This document shows positions 51,081-60,450 of a stretch of 64,000 nucleotides of DNA, piece by piece. Both the position numbers and the translations under genes were made by a program. A model generated the notes under the pieces. That model was not told the DNA's origin and ran no database searches. It saw only the letters and a list, made by a program, of their open reading frames with translations. Source of the stretch: Propionibacteriaceae bacterium UBA7704 (GTDB lineage Bacteria; Actinomycetota; Actinomycetes; Propionibacteriales; Propionibacteriaceae); contig DLGC01000015.1 of the NCBI GenBank assembly GCA_002482525.1, positions 92,725 to 156,724 of the forward strand, read 5' to 3'. Positions within the stretch are counted from its first letter, which is position 1. Every line of letters begins with the position of its first letter.

Positions 51081-51210
51081 GCACTCAGCCTAGTGAACCG
51101 AGGTGGGCCCGGCGCCGGACGAGCCCAAAGCAGGGCATGTTCTCAGTCCGACCAGGCGTCGCTGGTCGCTGCAACCCGGCCGGTTCCCGGCATTGCAGCA
51201 GCGGGTTGCG

Positions 51211-51855
51211 CTACGCGTCGGCCTCGGGGAACACCACCAAGGCCCGAACCAAGTGCTCCAGGCCTTCCTGCCAGGGGACCAGCGGGTAGGCGTCGCCGCC
51301 GAGGATTTCGTAGGACCGCATCCGGTCAAAATATGCATCCATGGTGATGATGAGCTGATTCAAAGGGATGCGCAGCGTGGCGTTCTGGCGCTGCAGTGCC
51401 GCTCCGATCTCCGCAGCCGCCAGGCTGGCGACGGCATAGGTCGCCTCCGCCAGGGCCGGGCGAAGCTCAGGATTGCGGTGCGCGTAGAGCTGCAGCTCAG
51501 CCCTCACCACCACCCAGTTGCCATCCATCGCCGCACCGGCGGCGAGCACGGCGTTGATCCGGGACAGGATCGAGGACAAGGCATCCTCGTCAATCCGCTC
51601 CGCCGGGATCAACGACAGGGCCTGCTGGGTGATCTCGACGAGTTGCGCGCCGCGCTGGCGCACCAACTCGAGAACCAGCTCATCCTTGGAATCGAAGTTG
51701 CTGTAGAACGCTCCCCGCGTGAAACCGGCACGCTCGCAGATCTCCTCGACGCTGGCGGCCTGCACACTGCGCTCGGCGAACAATTCCGTTGCGGCGGCCA
51801 GCAGGCGCTCCTTGGTGTGCTGCCGCCGCAGACTCACCGGTGTCGTCTCTGACAT
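51211..51855 (-). CDS. TetR-family repressor of the MMPL/YhgE operon
   Basis: 214 residues. The N-terminal DNA-binding helix-turn-helix is clear: RRQHTKERLLAAATELFAERSVQAASVEEICERAGFTRGAFYSNFDSKDELVLELV. The C-terminal ligand domain is all-helical (AAEIGAALQRQNATLRIPLNQLIITMDAYFDRMRS region) with no recognisable ligand. Divergent from the MMPL gene; the 85-base gap holds two identical-type operators, so it very likely represses the exporter and itself, with induction by an exported compound. Confidence 0.92.
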   Translation of the reverse strand: MSETTPVSLRRQHTKERLLAAATELFAERSVQAASVEEICERAGFTRGAFYSNFDSKDELVLELVRQRGAQLVEITQQALSLIPAERIDEDALSSILSRINAVLAAGAAMDGNWVVVRAELQLYAHRNPELRPALAEATYAVASLAAAEIGAALQRQNATLRIPLNQLIITMDAYFDRMRSYEILGGDAYPLVPWQEGLEHLVRALVVFPEADA

Positions 51856-51881
51856 GTTCGCCGACCTTTCGTCCGCTATTG

Positions 51882-51914
51882 GATACAGCAGTGTATCGGA
51901 TACAGTGTTGTATC
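51882..51914. promoter_or_regulatory. Two tandem TetR operators
   Basis: GATACA-N4-TGTATC at 51882-51897 and again at 51899-51914, both exact inverted repeats, centres 17 bases apart. They lie 27-59 bases before the MMPL start (GTG 51941, AGGAG before it) and 27-59 bases before the TetR start, covering both promoters. Confidence 0.9.
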
Positions 51915-51940
51915 GAACGTAGCGAAGTCAAGGAGTAGCG

Positions 51941-54631
51941 GTGTCGTCCTTTCTGTATCGCCTGGGCCGGGCAAGCTTTCGGCACCGCTTTCGAACCCTC
52001 GGCATCTGGATAGCGGTGCTGCTGGTCCTCGGTGGACTCGCGGCCGCCTTCCACGGCACCTTCAACGACGAGTTCAAAGTGCCCGGTGCGAGCTCGACCC
52101 GCGCATGGAACCAACTGAAAGTCACCTTCCCCGAGGCGGCCGACACCACTGCCACGGTACTGGTGACAGCGCCCCCGGGCCAGAAGATGACCGACAGTGA
52201 CGTCCGGGCGGCGCTCAAGACGTGGGACGAGCGCCTCACCGCACTGCCTTTCATCAACGGCACCGTCGGTCCGTACAGCGACCATGTCGATGGGCTCATC
52301 AGCACCGACGGTGAAACGGGCCGGGTCACGGTGCGACTGAAGACCGATGTCGGCTCCACCACCGACGCCATGAAGGAGGAGTTGACCACCACCGCCAAGT
52401 CCCTGGAGACAGATCTTCCCGGAAGCCAGGTGCTGGTTGGCGGCGACATCTTCGCCATGAGTTACCCCGCCTTGTCGGTCGTCGAAGCGCTCGGCGTCGT
52501 CGTGGCCTTGGTGGTGCTGATATTGACCCTGGGTTCGCTGCTCGCCGCAATGATGCCCTTGGGTACAGCGCTGGCCGGTGTCGCCTCTGGTGTCTTGTTG
52601 ATCTATCTGACCGCTGGGGTCATTTCGGTGAACTCCACCACACTGATCCTGGCGATCATGCTCGGCTTGGCGGTGGGCATCGACTACGCCTTATTCATCA
52701 TCTCCCGGCACCGCGACCAGCTCGCCACAGGCATGGACATCGAGGAGTCCGCCGCCCGGTCGGTCGGCACCGCCGGAGGTGCGGTGGTCTTCGCCGGGAC
52801 CACTGTGGTCATCGCGCTGGTGGGGCTCAGCTTCGCCGGCTTGCCGTTCCTGACGACCATGGGTGCCGCAGCCTCGGCCACCGTCGCCCTCGAGGTCGTG
52901 ATGGCCATCACCTTGCTACCCGCGTTCATGGGGTTCGCCGGGGAGCGGCTGCGTCCGCGTGAACGCGCGCTGGCCAAGGCCGCCAAGCGCGCCTCCGGCA
53001 CGCATTTCCGACCGTCGGCGTGGTGGGTGAAGACCGTCACCAAGTGGCCGATCGTCACCATCGTGGTGGTGCTGGTCGGTATCGGGGCGCTCACCTACCC
53101 GATGACCAATCTGCAACTGGCGCTGCCCACTGCCGGACGTTCGCAGCCCGGCACTCAGGACCGGGCGACCTTCGATGCCATCACCGAGAAGTTCGGCGTC
53201 GGCGTCAATGGTCCGCTGGTAATGATCCTGCCGCTGGTGGAGTCCGACGATCCGATGGCGATCCTCGACGACCTGAAAGCCGATATCGAGGCGATGCCCG
53301 GTGTGGACATGGTGGCTGCAGCGGTCCCGAACGCCAATGTCGACACCGGCATGATTCAGATCATCCCCACCACGGCACCGGACGACCCCGCCACCGCCGA
53401 GTTGGTTCAGCAGCTCCGCGACCGCGCCGGCGAGTGGCAGCAGGAGTACAACGTCACCACCGACATCACCGGTTTCACCGCCATCCAGATCGACGTGACC
53501 GAGCGGCTTCGCGAAGCCATGCTGCCCTTCGGCATTTTCGTCGTGGGGCTGTCGTTGATCCTGCTGATGATGGTCTTCCGTTCCATCTGGGTGCCGATCA
53601 AGGCCGCGCTCGGCTATCTGCTCAGCGTCGGCGGCGCCTTCGGAGCGACCACCTTGGTGTTCAATGACGGCTGGTTCAGCTCCGTGGTGAACCTGACCGA
53701 ACCAGGTCCAGTGATCAGCTTCCTGCCGATCATTCTGATGGGCATTCTGTTCGGCCTGGCCATGGACTACGAGGTCTTCCTCGTCTCGCGGATGCGTGAG
53801 GAACATGTGCATGGCAACCCCAATTCGGTGGTGGACGGCTTCGTGCACTCGGCCAAGGTGGTGGCCGCCGCGGCTGTCATCATGTTCAGCGTCTTCGCCT
53901 TCTTCGTTCCTCACGGCGAAGGCACCATCAAGGCCATCGCCTTTGCCCTCGCGGTCGGTGTAGCGCTGGACGCCTTCGCGGTGCGCATGACGCTGGTGCC
54001 TGCGGTCATGACCATGCTCGGTGAACATGCCTGGTGGCTGCCCCGCTGGTTGGATCGCATCCTGCCTTCGTTCGATATCGAAGGTGAAGCCCTCACTCGC
54101 CAGCTGGAGTTGGCCGGTTGGCCCAGCGCCGACGATGACTCCGCGATCGTCGCCGAAGGCCTCGGCGCCAGGGTCGGGGATCGGGTGCTCTTCACCGACC
54201 TTGCCGTCCGCCTGGAGCGAGGCGGGTTGCTGGTGATCGAAGGCGAACATGCTCAGCGTCGCGCCCTGCTGCTTGCGCTGGCCGGACGCCTCAACCTGGC
54301 CGAAGGCACGCTGAAGACCCTCGGACTAGTACTGCCCGAGGAGGCACCCGTACTGCGTAGCCAGGCACCGGTGCTCGATGCCAGCACACCGCACTTCGGC
54401 CGCATCCTGGCCAAACAACATGGCGGGATCGTGTTCGTGGACTCCGCCGATGAGCTGTCCGGCACCCAGGAGCGCTCCTTGAAACGCGCCATGAACGCCG
54501 CTCCCGACGGTGAACCGATCACCTGGGTGCTGTCGGTGTCCCCCGACTCTCCGATGGTCGCCCAACTCAGCGGCGGCCACACCATCTTGCGAATGCCCTC
54601 CCACTTCGCCCTGGAAGGAGCGAATCGATGA
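51941..54631 (+). CDS. MMPL/RND exporter fused to a degenerate ABC-ATPase-like domain
   Basis: 896 residues. Residues 1-690 are an MMPL transporter: N-terminal helix, two extracytoplasmic domains, two helix groups (about 165-330 and 520-690), with the proton-relay pattern in GLAVGIDYALFIISRHRDQL and GLAMDYEVFLVSRMREEH. Residues ~700-895 resemble a small ABC ATPase without its key residues: GGLLVIEGEHAQRRALLLALAG sits where a Walker A should be but lacks GKS/T, and GIVFVDSADELS looks like Walker B. Likely a lipid or lipophilic-drug exporter driven by proton flow. Overlaps the YhgE gene by four bases. Confidence 0.85.
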   Translation: MSSFLYRLGRASFRHRFRTLGIWIAVLLVLGGLAAAFHGTFNDEFKVPGASSTRAWNQLKVTFPEAADTTATVLVTAPPGQKMTDSDVRAALKTWDERLTALPFINGTVGPYSDHVDGLISTDGETGRVTVRLKTDVGSTTDAMKEELTTTAKSLETDLPGSQVLVGGDIFAMSYPALSVVEALGVVVALVVLILTLGSLLAAMMPLGTALAGVASGVLLIYLTAGVISVNSTTLILAIMLGLAVGIDYALFIISRHRDQLATGMDIEESAARSVGTAGGAVVFAGTTVVIALVGLSFAGLPFLTTMGAAASATVALEVVMAITLLPAFMGFAGERLRPRERALAKAAKRASGTHFRPSAWWVKTVTKWPIVTIVVVLVGIGALTYPMTNLQLALPTAGRSQPGTQDRATFDAITEKFGVGVNGPLVMILPLVESDDPMAILDDLKADIEAMPGVDMVAAAVPNANVDTGMIQIIPTTAPDDPATAELVQQLRDRAGEWQQEYNVTTDITGFTAIQIDVTERLREAMLPFGIFVVGLSLILLMMVFRSIWVPIKAALGYLLSVGGAFGATTLVFNDGWFSSVVNLTEPGPVISFLPIILMGILFGLAMDYEVFLVSRMREEHVHGNPNSVVDGFVHSAKVVAAAAVIMFSVFAFFVPHGEGTIKAIAFALAVGVALDAFAVRMTLVPAVMTMLGEHAWWLPRWLDRILPSFDIEGEALTRQLELAGWPSADDDSAIVAEGLGARVGDRVLFTDLAVRLERGGLLVIEGEHAQRRALLLALAGRLNLAEGTLKTLGLVLPEEAPVLRSQAPVLDASTPHFGRILAKQHGGIVFVDSADELSGTQERSLKRAMNAAPDGEPITWVLSVSPDSPMVAQLSGGHTILRMPSHFALEGANR

Positions 54632-56733
54632 ACCTCGAACGGGTGAACTCCACCCCGGCCCGTTGGTGGACGCTGCTGGGTCTGGTCCTGGTACCGCTGC
54701 TCATCGCCGGCGGTTTCTTGGTCGCCGGCCTCAACACCGACAATCGCCTTCACAACGTGCAGGCAGCCGTTGTGAACCTGGACGAGCCGGTCACCGTGCA
54801 CGGCCAGTACGCGCCGATGGGTCGGCAGTTGACCGCCAATCTGGTCGACTCCCAGCGCGTGGAGAACCTCACCTGGGTGCTCGACAGTGAGGCGAATGCC
54901 CGCGCTGGCCTGAACACCGGCGCCTACGCAGCCATGGTCGTGATCCCGAAGAACTTCTCCGCGGCGGCCACCTCCTACGGCGGCGACGCCAAGGACGCCG
55001 AGCGGGCCACCATCGAGTTGAGCACCTCACCGGTCGCCGGAGTTGCCGATGCCACCTTGAGCAAGGCGGTGGCTATGGAGGCCGCCACGGCTTTGAACGA
55101 ATCCCTCACCTCGACCTATTTGGACAACATCTATGTCGGGTTCAACGACATGGGAAAACAGTTCACGACCATGTCCGATGGCGCGTCCCAGCTGTCGTCG
55201 GGCACCAGTGACCTGGCGGCGGGGATACAGCAGGCGGCCGACGGCAGCAGCAAGCTGGCCTCTGGAACGACCGCGCTGGCCGACGGACTGGGCCAGATGA
55301 AGACGCAAACCGCCACCATGCCGTCTGCCACCACCAAACTCGCCGATGGCACCACGCAATACGTGGCCGGTGTCAACGCCTTGATCGACCAAACCATCGA
55401 CGCCCTGCCTGCCCAGGTGCAGTTGGCCGACGGGGTCAAGCAACTCAGCGACGGCGCGTCCGGGTTGTCGACCGGGCTGGGCACCTACCAGGACTCGATG
55501 GAAAACCTCGGCAGCAATGCGACCGTCGTCGGACAGGCGACCGTCGCTGCCGAGGCCGCAGTTGCGCCGACACCGTGCCCCACGTTCAGCGCCGACCCGA
55601 CCGTCCAGGCCACCGCCTGCGCCGCCTTCAAAGCAGGTCTCACCGCCGGCGCCGATGCCGGCGCCGCCGTCGGAGTCACCGTCGGGGGCAAGGCGGCTGC
55701 TGCCGGCTTGGACACTGCCGATCCGAGCACCGGACAGAGCCTGATGACCGGCGCCGCCGGCCTGGCAAGCGGGCTGTCCACCCTGAGCAGCCAACTTCAA
55801 GCGAGCCTGCCCGATGTGGCTACCACGACAGCCCAGTTGAAGAAACTCAAGGCAGGCGGCAATCAGCTCGACGATGGTATTAGCCAGCTGGCCGACGGTA
55901 TGCCGGCACTGGTTGACGGCATCGCCCAAAGCGCTGACGGTGCGGCGGAGCTGGCGACCGGCACGAGCGCGATGAGCACCGGCTTGGTGAGCGCGGCACG
56001 GGGTGCCGGAACGTTGTCATCCGGCATGGCCGACTTCGCCGCCGGCATCGCGAAGGGCCAGGACAAGATTCCCTCCTACACCACCAGTGATCGGGAGAAC
56101 CTCGCCAGTGTGGTCTCCGCCCCGGTCTCCACCGATGGGCTCACCGGTTTGGCCAACCCGGACCTGGGTTGGGTCAGTCTGTTGCTGATCCTGGCGCTGT
56201 GGCTGGGCGCATTGGCGACCTACACCGTGGTGAAGGCGGTTGCGCGTGGCTTGCTGGGATCGGCGGATACCACGCCGAAGCTGATCGCCGAGGCACTGCT
56301 GCCAGGGGTCGCCTTGGTGTCGGTGCAGGCGGTACTGCTCGGTGGCCTCGCGGCCTGGGCGTGGGACCTGAACTGGCAGAAGACGCTCACGGTCTCGGTG
56401 GTCCTGCTGATCGCCGGGGTGACCTTCGCCGTGATCAATCACGCCCTCGTCACCTGGGCCGGCGGATTCGGCCGGTTGATCTCGGTGGTGTTCGCCGTGA
56501 TCACCACCGCAGCCACGCTGGCACCAGCAGCGCCAGGTGTGCTCGAAGCGCTGCGTCCGTTCTCGCCGCTGACACCGGCTTTGGACGCCGTGCGGGCGGT
56601 GCTCACCGAATCGGACGCGGCAGCGTCATCGACCTTCATCGTGATCGGCTGGCTACTGATCGGGTTGTTGGCCAGTGCGATCGGGATTGCTCGACAACGC
56701 ACCACGAGCTTGGCCGCGATCATCGCGGTCTGA
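54628..56733 (+). CDS. YhgE/Pip-family membrane protein
   Basis: 701 residues. An N-terminal membrane helix (12-34), a large extracytoplasmic region with repeats of the type LSSGTSDLAAGIQQAADG and LADGMPALVDGIAQSADG (about 185-475), then five to six helices at the C-terminus (about 510-700). This is the YhgE/Pip pattern, which resembles the transmembrane part of ABC-2 exporters. Such proteins are commonly paired with an MMPL or ABC partner; here ATG overlaps the MMPL stop, so the pair probably forms one export complex under the TetR repressor. Confidence 0.88.
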   Translation: MNLERVNSTPARWWTLLGLVLVPLLIAGGFLVAGLNTDNRLHNVQAAVVNLDEPVTVHGQYAPMGRQLTANLVDSQRVENLTWVLDSEANARAGLNTGAYAAMVVIPKNFSAAATSYGGDAKDAERATIELSTSPVAGVADATLSKAVAMEAATALNESLTSTYLDNIYVGFNDMGKQFTTMSDGASQLSSGTSDLAAGIQQAADGSSKLASGTTALADGLGQMKTQTATMPSATTKLADGTTQYVAGVNALIDQTIDALPAQVQLADGVKQLSDGASGLSTGLGTYQDSMENLGSNATVVGQATVAAEAAVAPTPCPTFSADPTVQATACAAFKAGLTAGADAGAAVGVTVGGKAAAAGLDTADPSTGQSLMTGAAGLASGLSTLSSQLQASLPDVATTTAQLKKLKAGGNQLDDGISQLADGMPALVDGIAQSADGAAELATGTSAMSTGLVSAARGAGTLSSGMADFAAGIAKGQDKIPSYTTSDRENLASVVSAPVSTDGLTGLANPDLGWVSLLLILALWLGALATYTVVKAVARGLLGSADTTPKLIAEALLPGVALVSVQAVLLGGLAAWAWDLNWQKTLTVSVVLLIAGVTFAVINHALVTWAGGFGRLISVVFAVITTAATLAPAAPGVLEALRPFSPLTPALDAVRAVLTESDAAASSTFIVIGWLLIGLLASAIGIARQRTTSLAAIIAV

Positions 56734-56765
56734 GCCGCAGGGGCCCAGCAAGTTCGGAGCCGACC

Positions 56766-57608
56766 CTAGCCGGCTTCGGCTTCGCGGGGAGCCTCCACCA
56801 ACCGGGGTCGCGGAACCTGCACCTCAGGCTCGGTGACCACCGGCGCGACCGGTTCAGTGCGGGACTGCGCACCGCGTTCGGCTGCAGCGGTCCGAAGCGC
56901 GACCGCCCGATGGAAGTCAGCCTGGGTGGGCATGCCGTAGGCCCGAGCTGTGGTGTCGTGCATTTCGACCACGTAGCGGTGGATTCGCTCGGCGAACTGG
57001 TGCGCGATTTCGCCGGGCGCGGCGCGCAGTGGGCGTCCGAAAACGATGTGGACGTGGGGTCGACCCGGAACCGGCACGTTGGCACCATAGGGCATTGCGG
57101 CATAGGCGCCGACCAGTGCGATCGGCAGTATCGGCACATTGCGCGAGATGCTCAAGGCCGCCGCTCCGGGAGTGAACCGAGCCATGGCACCGGTCCGTGA
57201 CCGGGTGCCTTCGGGGAAGATGAGCAGCGGCACGCCCTCGGTCAACAACTCACCGGCCAGGCTGCGTCGATGGCCGCGGCCTTGACGCTCTACGGGGAAG
57301 GAGTTGAAGAAGAGCGTTGTCGGAAGCGCTTTGTACCAGGATTGGAAGAAGTAGTCGGAGGCCGCACCGGCGGAGAGATTCTTCGACAGCCGTCGAGGCA
57401 GCCCACCGAAGATCAGCGGGGCGTCCACGTGACTGGAGTGGTTCGCCACGGCCACAAAGGGTGCCTTGACGGAATCAAGATTGCGTCGTCCGTGGATGTG
57501 GACGGTCAATGCCGACCACATGTACGGCTTCATGATCAGGTGCTGAGCAACGAGTCGAGCCGCGCCCGGCCCGGGCGAGGTGTACCTGTTGGTCTTGGGT
57601 TCGGACAC
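56766..57608 (-). CDS. 1-acyl-sn-glycerol-3-phosphate acyltransferase-like protein
   Basis: 280 residues. PlsC motifs: VAVANHSSHVDAPLIF with the HX4D catalytic pair (block I), LFFNSFPVERQGRG (block II), LLIFPEGTRSRTG (block III) and ILPIALVGAY (block IV). Transfers an acyl chain to lysophosphatidate or a related lipid at the membrane. The last ~50 residues are a Pro/Glu-rich tail not found in plain PlsC. Convergent with the YhgE gene, so unrelated to its regulation. Confidence 0.88.
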   Translation of the reverse strand: MSEPKTNRYTSPGPGAARLVAQHLIMKPYMWSALTVHIHGRRNLDSVKAPFVAVANHSSHVDAPLIFGGLPRRLSKNLSAGAASDYFFQSWYKALPTTLFFNSFPVERQGRGHRRSLAGELLTEGVPLLIFPEGTRSRTGAMARFTPGAAALSISRNVPILPIALVGAYAAMPYGANVPVPGRPHVHIVFGRPLRAAPGEIAHQFAERIHRYVVEMHDTTARAYGMPTQADFHRAVALRTAAAERGAQSRTEPVAPVVTEPEVQVPRPRLVEAPREAEAG

Positions 57609-57751
57609 CGGTCCCCTCCAATTAGCGAACCCAACGAGTGTCCCACTGATAGACGTTTCAGGCTAGGCGAGGGGAATCTCGTAGCGCGAAGTTCACACGC
57701 CGATGTCGCACAGATGCCGTCGAATCACATCCCCACCAGGGCTCATGCTGT

Positions 57752-58519
57752 TCAGTCGCGACTCTGGGTCAGCGTGCTCGAAATCCAGCGAACGGTCGGC
57801 CGCGGCAGGATGCCCAGGCCCAATGCGGCAAGTTTCCACCGCAACGTCGGCACTGAGAGCACCTTCCCGCCAGCGGTGTCGGCCAGTGCCTTCGTCGCGC
57901 AGGTGCGAGCGTCGACCCAAATCCAATTCGGAATCGAGCTCGTCGTCACCCCGGCGCGCTCATGGAACTCGGTGCGGATCCATCCCGGGCACAGCGCGGT
58001 CACGGTAACCCCGGTGCCACGGAGTTCTCCGGCGAGTCCTTCGGAGAAGACCTTGACCCAGGCCTTCACTGCCGAATAGCTGCCTTGGGTGATCCAGGCC
58101 GACAGTGAGGCAACGTTGAGAATCCGGCCATGCCCTCGGGGCACCATTGCGGCGGCTGCGGCGACGCTGAGTTCAGCCACGGCCACGATCATCACGTCGA
58201 TGGCCCGCCGCGTCTCCCCGGCGGGCGCGTCCAACACACGATTACTCGGCCCGAAGCCGGCATTGTTCACCAACAACTCGACGCTGCGTTCCGGATCCTG
58301 CAGTCGTTCGGCCACAGCGGCGCGGTCGGCTGCCTCGGCGAGGTCGGCCACCATCACCTCGACGTCGATGCCGTGAGCCTGGTGAAGCCGGTCGGCGAGC
58401 TGGGTCAGTCTTTCGTGATCGCGCGCCACCAGAATCAGGTCGTCGCCGCGCATCGCACACGCCTCGGCGAAGGCGGTGCCCAAACCAGCGCTGGCTCCGG
58501 TGATACATGTCGTCGGCAT
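57752..58519 (-). CDS. Short-chain dehydrogenase/reductase
   Basis: 255 residues from ATG 58519, which puts the Rossmann strand at the start; the longer frame adds 10 residues. TTCITGASAGLGTAFAEACAMRGDDLILVARD is the nucleotide site with Arg that suggests NADP; NNAGFG, the catalytic Ser in VASLSAW and Tyr-x-x-x-Lys in GSYSAVKAW are intact. CPGWIRTEFHERAG follows. Classical SDR, substrate unknown. Lies 36 bases downstream of the sigma-like gene on the same strand. Confidence 0.88.
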   Translation of the reverse strand: MPTTCITGASAGLGTAFAEACAMRGDDLILVARDHERLTQLADRLHQAHGIDVEVMVADLAEAADRAAVAERLQDPERSVELLVNNAGFGPSNRVLDAPAGETRRAIDVMIVAVAELSVAAAAAMVPRGHGRILNVASLSAWITQGSYSAVKAWVKVFSEGLAGELRGTGVTVTALCPGWIRTEFHERAGVTTSSIPNWIWVDARTCATKALADTAGGKVLSVPTLRWKLAALGLGILPRPTVRWISSTLTQSRD

Positions 58520-58555
58520 GCCCGGCACGCTACCCGATGCCCGCATCACCGAGCT

Positions 58556-59188
58556 TCAGGCGGCCAGCAGCGGCGCTCGCCCGGCGAGGCGTCGCAAGTC
58601 GCGACTGCATCGATACCGGACCGTTTCAGCACTGATACCCAAAACGGCTCCAGCTCTGTCGCTGCTCAGGCCCAGGATGTAGACCAGCCACAGGGTGCGC
58701 AGCGTTTCGTCATCGATGAGCCGCAACATCATCGCCGCGTGCAACGTCTCCTCGGCGGTCTGCTCGGCCGGGGCGACCGGCATCAGTACCGAAACGGGCG
58801 GGCGCAGTTCGCGCCGCAGCGTCCACAGCAGGTTGCTGACGATGGCCTGCGGTCGACGGTGCAGCGGATACTCGGCGATGGCCACCCACAAGGCCGAGAC
58901 GGCTTCATCGAACCACTCCGGGCGTCCCTTGCTCAGCAGCACGAGCTTTCCCAGCAGGGCCTGCATTACCACCCGGCGGGCGAGCGATTCCCCTTCGAAG
59001 CCCAGCCTGAGCAAGGCACCCAGTGTCGGGTCGGGACTGCGACGGATCAGCACCAGCAGATCCTGCAGCCTGGAAGCCTCGGCGAGCGCGGGCTGCCGAC
59101 AAGCCCACGCAGTCAAGGTTGGGTCGTGTTGGCCGGCCAACAACTCCCACTCAGTATTCAGTTCACGCAGCAGCGGATAGGTGGTCAT
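58556..59188 (-). CDS. Regulator with sigma-70 region-4-like DNA-binding domain
   Basis: 210 residues from ATG 59188. The C-terminal ~60 residues read as a sigma region 4 helix-turn-helix: LRTLWLVYILGLSSDRAGAVLGISAETVRYRCSRDLRRLAG. The preceding 150 residues are helical with no recognisable region 2 (no promoter-melting aromatic cluster), so it is not a normal ECF sigma. It may be a sigma-like or LuxR-like regulator. Divergent from the LCP genes by 341 bases, which could be its target. Confidence 0.65.
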   Translation of the reverse strand: MTTYPLLRELNTEWELLAGQHDPTLTAWACRQPALAEASRLQDLLVLIRRSPDPTLGALLRLGFEGESLARRVVMQALLGKLVLLSKGRPEWFDEAVSALWVAIAEYPLHRRPQAIVSNLLWTLRRELRPPVSVLMPVAPAEQTAEETLHAAMMLRLIDDETLRTLWLVYILGLSSDRAGAVLGISAETVRYRCSRDLRRLAGRAPLLAA

Positions 59189-59389
59189 GGCACTCAGCGT
59201 CGCCGCTCGATGTTGCCCGAAATGTTGACTGAAACCGTCGCTGTGTTGTCCACCGGTGGACATAAAACCGCTGGTCCGCTAACGATTCGGCTACAAAGGT
59301 GAGCCTTACCTCTGGTTACGCTTCCGTAGACGTAGACTTGAAACGTACACATCCGGTGTTTGGCGACCGATAGCTGCCATCACGTTCGC

Positions 59390-59424
59390 CCAGAGGGCCA
59401 CTCGGATCACCAGTGGCCCTCTGG
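59390..59424. other. Perfect 13-bp hairpin in a divergent gap
   Basis: CCAGAGGGCCACT at 59390-59402 pairs exactly with 59412-59424 around a 9-base loop. The 341-base gap (59189-59529) has genes leading away on both sides, so no upstream coding gene is there to be terminated. No U-run follows. It may belong to a small RNA or the leader of the LCP-like gene. The rest of the gap shows nothing I can support. Confidence 0.5.
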
Positions 59425-59529
59425 TGCCAGTACATTCCAGGTCCCATTCACAGACACTCTCGTGCCACTGACGAGTACCCGCTTGGCCGATCCTCGTAGG
59501 CTTGACCTGTTCACAGGGAGAGGACCTCA

Positions 59530-60450
59530 ATGCAGCCGGAGCCGACGACTCCCCGCAAGCGGGGACTGATCGAGCGGGCGACACTCGTCACCTTGGTCGG
59601 GTTGTCGGTGCTTTCCGTGCTCGGGGTAGCGACGGTCAGCATCTATCTGAATCGGATCGGCGAAAGCACCGCAGGCCTCACCCGGGCCCGAATCATGCCA
59701 GGCTACGCCGGGCGCCCGGACGCCGTGGTCGGCGCGAATGGCAATCCTTCAGTGAACTACCTGATCATGGTGTCGTCCGACGGCACTCTCAACGCTGTGG
59801 TGGTGGCAAATCTGTCTGCTTCCCGGCGCAATCTGACCCTGATCACGGTGCCAGCAGACCTGCTCAACAACGCAACGAACAGTCAAACCTTGGCGACCAC
59901 CTACGCCGTCGACCCGGCGATCACCTCCCGCACCATGGAGGGTCTGACCGACGCCCGCATGGACCACCAGATTCTGCTGGATTGGGATCGTTTCGGCGCC
60001 GTAGTCGATGCCATGGGAGGCGTGAGCCTCGGCGGCAACGAACTGACCGGCGCCGAGGCCGTTGCACTGGTAGCCCAGGCACCGGACGCCCAGACCGCCG
60101 CCGACAACTGTGGCGCAGTGCTGAGAGCGGCATTGCTCGCTGCCGATGACTACTCCAATCTGATGAACCCGAGCAAGATGAACCAGATGATCTCCGCACT
60201 GAGTGATGCCGTGACGCTGGACTCCACCTTGACCAATCAGGTCATAAAGAACACTGTGGTGGAAAGCAGCGTTCATCTTGCGGAGACGCAGTTGTGGCCG
60301 GTGAAGACTGATCCGTCCCCGACCGGGGCCGGGGCCACTCCTGATACCGCAGCGCTCGGCGCACTTCAATCGGCCCTGGATACTCCGAACCTGGCCGAGA
60401 CTCAGCAGTACCAGCAGGCGGCATACATTCCACGGGAGGCAAACCGGTGA
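59530..60450 (+). CDS. Degenerate LCP (LytR-CpsA-Psr) homologue
   Basis: 306 residues: a basic cytoplasmic start, one membrane helix (about 18-40), then an LCP-like domain. SVNYLIMVSSDGTLNAVVVANLSASRRNLTLITVPADLL follows the order of the LCP core, but the conserved Arg of SFPRD is Ala (VPAD), the Asp-Ser-Arg of the first motif is missing, and the later QRYG-type Arg is absent, so lipid pyrophosphate binding and catalysis are unlikely. GGAGAGG before the ATG. It overlaps a small membrane-protein gene, then the intact LCP gene follows; it may be a non-catalytic partner. Confidence 0.7.
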   Translation: MQPEPTTPRKRGLIERATLVTLVGLSVLSVLGVATVSIYLNRIGESTAGLTRARIMPGYAGRPDAVVGANGNPSVNYLIMVSSDGTLNAVVVANLSASRRNLTLITVPADLLNNATNSQTLATTYAVDPAITSRTMEGLTDARMDHQILLDWDRFGAVVDAMGGVSLGGNELTGAEAVALVAQAPDAQTAADNCGAVLRAALLAADDYSNLMNPSKMNQMISALSDAVTLDSTLTNQVIKNTVVESSVHLAETQLWPVKTDPSPTGAGATPDTAALGALQSALDTPNLAETQQYQQAAYIPREANR

